Positions 1-4,419 of a stretch of 5,599 nt of DNA are shown here, piece after piece. The notes beneath the pieces are model-generated. The model saw only the letters and a list, made by a program, of their open reading frames with translations, ran no database searches and was not told the DNA's origin. Both the position numbers and the translations under genes were made by a program. The stretch covers positions 1 through 5,599 of the forward strand of contig QKHF01000062.1 in the NCBI GenBank assembly GCA_003250135.1, in the 5' to 3' direction. The first letter of the stretch is position 1. Every line of letters begins with the position of its first letter. Source of the stretch: Paracoccaceae bacterium. GTDB lineage: Bacteria > Pseudomonadota > Alphaproteobacteria > Rhodobacterales > Rhodobacteraceae.

Positions 1-1326
1 GTGATCGGCGGCCGCTCGGTCGGAGTTCCGGGCACGCTGCGCCTGCTGGAGGACATCCATGTCCGGCACGGCCGTCTGCCATGGGCCTCGCTGTTCGAGG
101 CCGCCATCCTGCGCGCCGAAGCGGGCTTTCCGGTTTCCGCCCGGCTCGCCGCCTCTATCCAAAGCGCCATGGAGGACGGGTTGGACGCCTTCCCGGCGAC
201 CAAGGCGCAATTCTCCCGCGCCGACGGCGCGCCGCTGCAGGAAGGCGACCGGTTCGAGAACCGCGACTTCGCCCGCACGCTGCGCCTGATCTCGGCCCAT
301 GGCGCGGACCCGTTCTATCGCGGCGTCCTCGCCGGAGACATCGTCGCCGCGGTCAAGACGCCCACCAATCCCGGCGAGTTGACCATGCAGGACTTCGTCG
401 CCTACGAGGTGGTGGAGCGCCCGCCGGTCTGCGCGCCGTTTCGCGACTATCAAGTTTGCGGCATGGGGCCGCCCTCCTCCGGTGGGCTGACGGTCGGTCA
501 GATCCTGATGATGCTCGACAATCAGGACCTCGGCGCCGGGCCCAGCCTCGACGCGTACCACCTGTTCACCGAGGCGGCGCGGCTCGCCTACGCCGATCGC
601 GCGCTCTACATGGCCGACAGCGACTACATCGACATGCCCAAGGGCCTCCTGAACCGCGACTACCTCGCCACGCGCGCGAAGCTGATGAACCCGGTCGAGG
701 CGAGCGGCGAGCAATCCGCGGGCGACCCGCCCTGGGACGACGCCATGCTGCTGGCCCCCGACACGCCCATGGAGCGGCCCGGCACCTCGCATTTCGTGAT
801 TGTCGACAGCTATGGGGACATGGTCTCGATGACCACCACCATCGAGACCGGCTTCGGCAGCCGGGTGATAACCAACGGTTTCCTTCTGAACAACGAGTTG
901 ACCGATTTCGCCTTCGCGCCGGAGAAGGACGGCAATCCGGTCGCCAACCGGGTCGAAGGCGGTAAGCGCCCGCGCTCGTCCATGGCGCCGACCGTGGTGC
1001 TGAAGGATGGCGCGCCCGTGTTGCTGATTGGCTCGCCCGGCGGCTCGCGCATCATCAACTACGTGGCGCAGTCTCTGGTCGCAATCCTCGCGTGGGACAT
1101 GGACCCGCAGCAGGCGATCTCGCAGGGCCATATCGTCAATCGCAATGGAACGACGGACCTGGAGGAGAACACGGAGGCCGCCGGACTGGAGCTTCCCCTC
1201 TCCGCCCGAGGGCATGAGGTGGCGATCCGCGATCTCAATTCCGGCCTGCACGCGATCCTGATCACGCCGGAGGGACTGATCGGCGCCGCCGATCCGCGGC
1301 GGGAGGGCGTTGCGCTGGGCGACTGA
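1..1326 (+). CDS. ggt: Gamma-glutamyltransferase, 5'-truncated by the window edge
   Basis: This Ntn-hydrolase transfers or hydrolyses the gamma-glutamyl group of glutathione and related compounds; family members are normally exported to the periplasm and self-cleave into a large and a small subunit. 441 residues are visible. The window opens inside the large subunit (SVGVPG at residues 6-11), so the leading GTG is an internal codon and roughly 130-150 residues, including any signal peptide and the substrate-binding Arg region, lie outside. The autocleavage site is G261/T262 in the motif TSHF, making T262 the nucleophile. T280, E299 and D302 match the gamma-glutamyl-binding positions, SSM at 326-328 matches the Ser-Ser pair, and GSPGGSR at 344-350 is the oxyanion loop. 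E282 occupies the site that is Asn411 in E. coli. The C-terminal ADPRR is typical and the stop is TGA. It converges on the downstream hydrolase with a 2-bp gap, leaving no room for a separate terminator. Identification as a GGT is firm; the true substrate is not shown. Confidence 0.93.
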   Translation: MIGGRSVGVPGTLRLLEDIHVRHGRLPWASLFEAAILRAEAGFPVSARLAASIQSAMEDGLDAFPATKAQFSRADGAPLQEGDRFENRDFARTLRLISAHGADPFYRGVLAGDIVAAVKTPTNPGELTMQDFVAYEVVERPPVCAPFRDYQVCGMGPPSSGGLTVGQILMMLDNQDLGAGPSLDAYHLFTEAARLAYADRALYMADSDYIDMPKGLLNRDYLATRAKLMNPVEASGEQSAGDPPWDDAMLLAPDTPMERPGTSHFVIVDSYGDMVSMTTTIETGFGSRVITNGFLLNNELTDFAFAPEKDGNPVANRVEGGKRPRSSMAPTVVLKDGAPVLLIGSPGGSRIINYVAQSLVAILAWDMDPQQAISQGHIVNRNGTTDLEENTEAAGLELPLSARGHEVAIRDLNSGLHAILITPEGLIGAADPRREGVALGD

Positions 1327-1328
1327 GC

Positions 1329-2309
1329 CTAAAGCTTCGACCTGACGAAATTCGCCGTCACCGCGTGGCTTTCATGCGCGATCGGGATGTCGAACATGTC
1401 ATAGGTGTGGATGCCGCCGGGATAGACCCGAAGCTCCGCCTCGTTCCCCGCCTCGACCCACCGCTTGGCCATCAGAAGCGTATCGTCGAACAGCGGGTCC
1501 AGCGTGCCTACCTGGAACAGCGCAGGCGGCATGCCCGAAACATTGGCGCGCAGCGTCGAAATCTCGGGCGAGGACCACAAATCCGGGTCCGCGAAGTTGG
1601 CCGAGAACCAGTCCACCGTCGGCGTTGAGAGCACCAGCTTGCGCGCGCCCCAGTCCCGCAACGACGGCGTCTTGCAAAGGTCATAGCAGCCATACATCAG
1701 CACCGCGCCGCGGAAGAGGTCGGCCATGCCGTCCTTCTTCGCCCGCTGCAGGGCGATGGAGATCAGATGCGCGCCTGCGCTCTCGCCGCCGATCAGGAAC
1801 TTGTCGGTTCCGAAATGCGCCTTGCCGCTGACCAGCAGCCACAGCACGGCGGCCCAGACATCGTCCGGCCCGGCCGGCCACGGATTCTCCGGCGCCAGCC
1901 GGTACTCGACCGAGGCCACCGCCACCCCCGCAGCCTTGGCCAGCCGCTGGTTGTAGAGATCGAAATGCGCGGGCGAGCCAAGCGTCCAGCCGCCGCCATG
2001 CACATGTAGATAGACGCCCTTGGGGTCGCCCTCGGGCATCGTCACGCGCACGCGGGCGGCGCGCCCGCGATAGCCGGGGATATCCCACCACTCCGAGCCC
2101 TCCAGCGGCCCGGCCAGCGGGAAGATGCTCTTGCCCTCGTCGCGCGCGCGGCGGGTGACCGCGGGCGGCACCTCATGCGCCGCCGGCATGCTGGCCAGCT
2201 TCGCCTCGAATTCGGCGTTGAATCGCTTCGTCTCCTCCGACGGCTCGACGGAAAACACGGAGAGATCAATCAGGCGGCTTTGGGGCGGGTGGGTCGAATC
2301 GGCGCTCAT
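1329..2309 (-). CDS. Alpha/beta hydrolase, HSL/GDXG lipase-esterase family
   Basis: A 326-residue serine hydrolase expected to cleave short- or medium-chain carboxyl esters in the cytoplasm; no signal peptide is seen. The oxyanion-hole motif HGGG is at residues 104-107, the family block YRLAPE at 136-141, and the nucleophile elbow GESAG at 175-179 with Ser177 as nucleophile. Asp271 (in TLDPLF) and His301 (in GGIHTYDMF) complete the triad. About 75 N-terminal residues form the cap region usual in this family, and the length is typical (300-330). The ATG at 2309-2307 is the first Met of the frame, but no good Shine-Dalgarno precedes it; the next in-frame Met is residue 41, which would remove part of the cap. 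It follows olsB on the same strand after 42 bp, so the two may be co-transcribed, although a hairpin plus T-run lies between them. Substrate is unknown; a role in acyl-lipid turnover with olsB is only a guess from position. Confidence 0.9.
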   Translation of the reverse strand: MSADSTHPPQSRLIDLSVFSVEPSEETKRFNAEFEAKLASMPAAHEVPPAVTRRARDEGKSIFPLAGPLEGSEWWDIPGYRGRAARVRVTMPEGDPKGVYLHVHGGGWTLGSPAHFDLYNQRLAKAAGVAVASVEYRLAPENPWPAGPDDVWAAVLWLLVSGKAHFGTDKFLIGGESAGAHLISIALQRAKKDGMADLFRGAVLMYGCYDLCKTPSLRDWGARKLVLSTPTVDWFSANFADPDLWSSPEISTLRANVSGMPPALFQVGTLDPLFDDTLLMAKRWVEAGNEAELRVYPGGIHTYDMFDIPIAHESHAVTANFVRSKL

Positions 2310-2314
2310 GGCGC

Positions 2315-2336
2315 AAAATTAGCCGGACGTCCCGGC
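2315..2336 (-). terminator. Possible weak intrinsic terminator or attenuator between olsB and the hydrolase
   Basis: Read on the minus strand, GCCGG (2336-2332) and CCGGC (2326-2322) form a perfect five-pair GC stem around a five-base loop, with a sixth G-T pair possible inside. It is followed directly by TAATTTT (2321-2315). The hairpin begins 15 bases after the olsB stop, and the T-run ends 5 bases before the hydrolase ATG. The stem is short and the T-run is interrupted by AA, so partial termination or an attenuating leader hairpin fits better than a full stop. Alternatively it is chance in GC-rich DNA. Confidence 0.4.
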
Positions 2337-2351
2337 GACTGACAGAGCGAC

Positions 2352-3113
2352 TTACGCCCCGCGCAGCAATTGCGCGCGCTTCGGCGGCACCGCCTTGATC
2401 TCGACGCCGGTGAAGACATGCAAGGTGTTGAGATCATTGTCGATCACCGCATGGTCGCTGACCCAGCCGCCCAGCAGCAGATAGCTGCGCAGCAGCGGCG
2501 GCATGCGCCGCATGGCGATCTTCAGGTCCGGACGCCGCGGCTTCAGCGCCTTGGCGAAGCGAAACACCTTCGGCGCCTTCACCCGCGGCAGCCAGCGCTT
2601 CGGCGCCAGGTGCTGCTCCTTCAGGAGCGCGAAGGAATCGACATACGCCTCCGCCTCGACGCCCTCGAAGCTGGAACAGCCGAACAGGAGCTCGATGCCG
2701 TGGTCGTCGACCACCCGGCTGACCTCACGCCACGCGAGACGCAGGATGTTCGGGTCGTGATACTCGGGATGAATGCAGAACCGCCCCATCTCCAGCATCG
2801 GATCGGGATAGGTCGAGAGGTTCGAGAGATCGTAATACTGCGCCGAGTAGCTTTGGCCGATTTCCGACCCGTCCTTCAGCGGCATCATCCTAAAACAACA
2901 GACCAGTTGGCCGGACTTCTTGTCCTCGATCAGGATATGAATGCAGCGCTCGTCGAACGTGTCCCGGTCGAGTCCGTCGTCGCGCGCCGCCGCCTCATCG
3001 CCCATTTCGCGCTCGGCGATAAAGGTCAGGTACCGCAGCTGCTGAGCGCGGCGCACATCCTCATCGGTCTCGGCTCGGCGGACGCTGTAGCGTCCGAGAT
3101 TAAAAATCGCCAT
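2352..3113 (-). CDS. olsB: OlsB-type L-ornithine N-alpha-acyltransferase (GNAT fold)
   Basis: OlsB transfers a 3-hydroxyacyl group from acyl carrier protein to the alpha-amino group of ornithine, giving lyso-ornithine lipid, which OlsA then acylates again to make the phosphorus-free membrane lipid. The 253-residue protein carries the marks of this GNAT branch: an N-terminal RYSVRRAET, the RAQQLRYLTF segment (22-31), LEMGRFCIHP at 107-116, FGCSSF at 144-149, GGWVSD at 215-220 and DLNTLHVFTG at 227-236. Length is normal for alphaproteobacterial OlsB (about 250-300). The ATG at 3113-3111 has a good ribosome site, GGAG at 3124-3121, with 7 bases between. It is the first gene of a minus-strand pair with the hydrolase and is divergent from msrB. 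No olsA partner is visible within the window. The main alternative is another member of the same acyltransferase group, such as an N-acyl amino acid synthase using a different amino acid; LuxI-type synthases are less similar. Upstream control elements are listed separately. Confidence 0.85.
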   Translation of the reverse strand: MAIFNLGRYSVRRAETDEDVRRAQQLRYLTFIAEREMGDEAAARDDGLDRDTFDERCIHILIEDKKSGQLVCCFRMMPLKDGSEIGQSYSAQYYDLSNLSTYPDPMLEMGRFCIHPEYHDPNILRLAWREVSRVVDDHGIELLFGCSSFEGVEAEAYVDSFALLKEQHLAPKRWLPRVKAPKVFRFAKALKPRRPDLKIAMRRMPPLLRSYLLLGGWVSDHAVIDNDLNTLHVFTGVEIKAVPPKRAQLLRGA

Positions 3114-3120
3114 TTCGAGG

Positions 3121-3124
3121 CTCC
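3121..3124 (-). promoter_or_regulatory. Ribosome binding site of olsB
   Basis: GGAG on the minus strand, 7 bases before the ATG at 3113-3111. It supports this start over the internal Met codons further into the gene (residues 37, 76 and 77). Confidence 0.7.
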
Positions 3125-3126
3125 AA

Positions 3127-3141
3127 TCGGAACAATTCCGA
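3127..3141 (-). promoter_or_regulatory. 15-bp palindrome, candidate operator at the olsB transcription start
   Basis: TCGGAA (3127-3132) and TTCCGA (3136-3141) are perfect inverted 6-bp arms around CAA. The palindrome lies between the proposed olsB -10 box (3149-3144) and the olsB ribosome site (3124-3121), so it would overlap the expected start point of transcription and the early leader. A bound dimeric repressor there would block olsB; as RNA it could only form a tiny 3-base-loop hairpin. No regulator family is recognised from the arms. A 6-bp arm pair can arise by chance. Confidence 0.4.
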
Positions 3142-3143
3142 AC

Positions 3144-3149
3144 TAAATA
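3144..3149 (-). promoter_or_regulatory. Candidate -10 box of the olsB promoter
   Basis: The minus strand reads TATTTA, four of six matches to TATAAT, in an AT-richer patch of otherwise GC-rich DNA. It lies about 30 bases before the olsB ATG, which would give a leader of about 24 bases. No convincing TTGACA-like -35 exists at 16-19 bases upstream. That is what is expected of an activator-dependent promoter, and Pho-box-like half-sites occupy the -35 zone. Confidence 0.4.
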
Positions 3150-3159
3150 CTGTCTCCCG

Positions 3160-3187
3160 GCGACAGAGTGATGACGCGATACGACAG
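3160..3187 (-). promoter_or_regulatory. Candidate Pho box (PhoB-type binding site) upstream of olsB
   Basis: On the minus strand three heptamers share the core GTC: CTGTCGT (3187-3181), GCGTCAT (3177-3171) and CTGTCGC (3166-3160). Their starts are 10 and 11 bp apart. Known Pho boxes are tandem CTGTCAT-like repeats at an 11-bp period, and they typically end about 10 bp before the -10 box. Here the last unit ends exactly 10 bases before TATTTA. Ornithine-lipid formation under phosphate limitation is known to depend on PhoB in Sinorhizobium meliloti, so the site makes biological sense. The units match the consensus imperfectly (five or six of seven), and the spacing is not uniform, so this is a candidate only. 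Confidence 0.4.
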
Positions 3188-3197
3188 ATGCGTCATC
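3170..3197. repeat. Perfect 8-bp inverted repeat in the olsB/msrB divergent region
   Basis: GATGACGC (3170-3177) and GCGTCATC (3190-3197) are exact reverse complements with a 12-base spacer. Arm centres are 20 bp apart, about two helical turns, which suits a dimeric DNA-binding protein. The repeat overlaps two of the three Pho-box-like units and lies 39 bp before the msrB ATG, so it could affect either gene. As RNA in an msrB leader it could form an 8-pair stem, but no T-run follows. No known regulator motif is recognised. Confidence 0.5.
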
Positions 3198-3235
3198 CTT
3201 CCGGGGAAAAGTAGGCGCCCCAAGGAGCCCTGAGA

Positions 3236-3646
3236 ATGAGTGAAAAGGTCGTAAAGCCGGACTCTGTGTGGCGAGAGCAACTGTCGCCGCTGGCCTATAA
3301 GGTGACCCGCCGAAGCGGAACCGAGCGCCCGTTCACGCATGACGACTTCCCGAAAAAGCCCGGCGTCTTTCACTGCGTCTGTTGCGGCGCGCCTCTGTTC
3401 GACGCCGCGACGAAATTCAATTCGGGAACAGGCTGGCCCAGCTTCTTTCAGCCGGTGACGCCCGAAAGCATCGACGAAAAGGAAGACCGCAAGCTGTTCA
3501 TGCGCCGAACCGAGGTGCTCTGCGCGCGCTGCGACGCCCATCTCGGCCATGTGTTTCCGGACGGCCCGCAGCCGACTGGCCTGCGCTATTGCATCAATGG
3601 CGTTGCGTTGAGCTTCGAGGCGGATGGCGAGGAAGACGCCTCGTGA
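3236..3646 (+). CDS. msrB: Peptide-methionine (R)-S-oxide reductase MsrB
   Basis: MsrB reduces methionine-R-sulfoxide in proteins and so repairs oxidative damage in the cytoplasm. The 136-residue protein is a single full-length SelR domain. Two CxxC pairs, C47/C50 and C96/C99, bind structural zinc. The substrate pocket motif SGTGWPSF is at 63-70, the HLGHVF block at 102-107, and the catalytic C119 sits in RYCING (117-122). The usual resolving Cys in SGCGWPSF is replaced by Thr65, so the sulfenic acid on C119 must be resolved by another thiol or directly by a reductant. The final motif reads RYCINGVAL rather than the more common RYCINSASL. AAGGAG (3222-3227) lies 8 bases before the ATG. The stop overlaps the GTG of the HAD gene, so msrB leads a probable msrB-HAD-ubiH-like operon, divergent from olsB. 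Confidence 0.95.
   Translation: MSEKVVKPDSVWREQLSPLAYKVTRRSGTERPFTHDDFPKKPGVFHCVCCGAPLFDAATKFNSGTGWPSFFQPVTPESIDEKEDRKLFMRRTEVLCARCDAHLGHVFPDGPQPTGLRYCINGVALSFEADGEEDAS
3629..3635 (+). promoter_or_regulatory. Ribosome binding site that fixes the HAD gene start
   Basis: GAGGAAG inside the end of msrB lies 7 bases before the GTG at 3643-3645. The GTG shares the sequence GTGA with the msrB stop. The open frame extends back to an ATG at 3382, but that stretch is only the out-of-frame reading of msrB, rich in Arg and Ala with no domain match. The GTG start gives a protein that begins shortly before the HAD motif I. Confidence 0.65.
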
Positions 3647-4350
3647 AGCCGCTGGATCAGGCGGGCCGCATTGGCGACGCCGCTCCTCGGGCGCTGGAGA
3701 CCCTGCGCCAGAAACTCGCCGAGATCGACACCTGGATATTCGATCTGGACAATACGCTCTATGAGCCCGGCGCCCGGCTGTTCGACCAGATCGAGGCCCG
3801 GATGACAGAGTTCGTCTCTCGCCGCCTTTGGGTCGACGCGGCGGAGGCGCGCCGCGTCAGCGACGAGTACTGGACCAACCACGGCGCCACCCTGAAGGGC
3901 CTGATGCTGCGAGACGGAATGCTGCCGGAACCGTTCCTCGCCTTCACCCACGACATCGACGTCAGCGCCCTCACGGAAAACGCAGAATTGCGCGCCGCCA
4001 TTCTTCGTCTGCCGGGTCGCAAGGTGGTCTACACCAACGGCTCGCGCCGCCATGCGCTGCGGGTGACGGAGCGGTTGGGTCTGCGCGATCTCTTTGACGC
4101 GTTCTACGCCATCGAGGATGGAGACTTCGCGCCGAAGCCCACCTCGGACGGTTTCGCCCGGATCATCCGGATGGACGGCATGGACCCGACGCGTGCGGCG
4201 ATGGTCGAGGATGACGTTCGAAATCTACAAATACCGAAGCAGTTGGGAATGGCGACTATCTGGCTGACGCACGGCCGAAACGTTGCCCCCGCCCCGGATT
4301 TCGTGGACATCGTCGCGGACGAGTTGACCGGCTTTCTGTCGCAGATTTGA
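3643..4350 (+). CDS. HAD-family phosphatase, probable SDT1-type pyrimidine 5'-nucleotidase
   Basis: With the GTG start the product is 235 residues, the usual size for this group (about 210-240). All four HAD motifs are present: motif I DLDNTL at 34-39 with D34 as nucleophile and D36 as acid/base, motif II TNG at 131-133, motif III Lys165 in APKPT, and motif IV EDD at 189-191 for magnesium binding. The helical cap lies between motifs I and II (about 45-120), as in subfamily I. The block FDLDNTLYEP and the cap layout resemble yeast SDT1 and its bacterial relatives, which dephosphorylate UMP/CMP and some modified pyrimidine nucleotides; the exact substrate is inferred. The protein is soluble and cytoplasmic. 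The 4-bp GTGA overlap with msrB suggests coupled translation. A frame extending upstream to 3382 is rejected as a shadow of msrB. The alternative is a generic phosphoglycolate-phosphatase-like HAD enzyme. Confidence 0.88.
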   Translation: MKPLDQAGRIGDAAPRALETLRQKLAEIDTWIFDLDNTLYEPGARLFDQIEARMTEFVSRRLWVDAAEARRVSDEYWTNHGATLKGLMLRDGMLPEPFLAFTHDIDVSALTENAELRAAILRLPGRKVVYTNGSRRHALRVTERLGLRDLFDAFYAIEDGDFAPKPTSDGFARIIRMDGMDPTRAAMVEDDVRNLQIPKQLGMATIWLTHGRNVAPAPDFVDIVADELTGFLSQI

Positions 4351-4419
4351 TCCCCCGCATGGCGTAAGGCGCTCTGCGCGCATATCGTCCAGCGATCCGT
4401 CGAAAGAGGTTCCGGTCTG

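Noticed and set aside
1..3. GTG at the window edge as the true start of the gamma-glutamyltransferase
   Set aside because: It lies inside the large subunit by comparison with known GGTs, and the N-terminal part including the Arg-containing binding region would be missing.
81..965. A 294-residue second-frame reading inside the gamma-glutamyltransferase gene
   Set aside because: It is Arg-rich shadow sequence; the first frame carries the whole GGT signature.
2370..3146. A 258-residue plus-strand open frame opposite olsB
   Set aside because: It mirrors olsB codon structure, has no recognisable domain, and olsB on the other strand has a full set of family motifs and a good ribosome site.
3128..3155. 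An EcfG-type general stress promoter starting at GGAAC (3129-3133) reading toward msrB
   Set aside because: No CGTT or GTT -10 element occurs at 16-18 bases downstream, and GGAA is explained by the palindrome arm.
3203..3221. GGGG/CCCC stem in the msrB leader just before its ribosome site, as a riboswitch or RNA thermometer
   Set aside because: Only four pairs with an 11-base loop, no aptamer-like structure, and the ribosome site itself is not sequestered.
3382..3642. An in-frame extension of the HAD gene back to an ATG at 3382
   Set aside because: It is the out-of-frame reading of msrB, full of Arg with no domain; the GTG at 3643 with its GAGGAAG site and GTGA overlap is far more natural.
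4369..4379. GCGC-TCT-GCGC hairpin after the HAD gene as a terminator
   Set aside because: The stem has only four pairs and no T-run follows in either direction; short GCGC repeats are common in this DNA.
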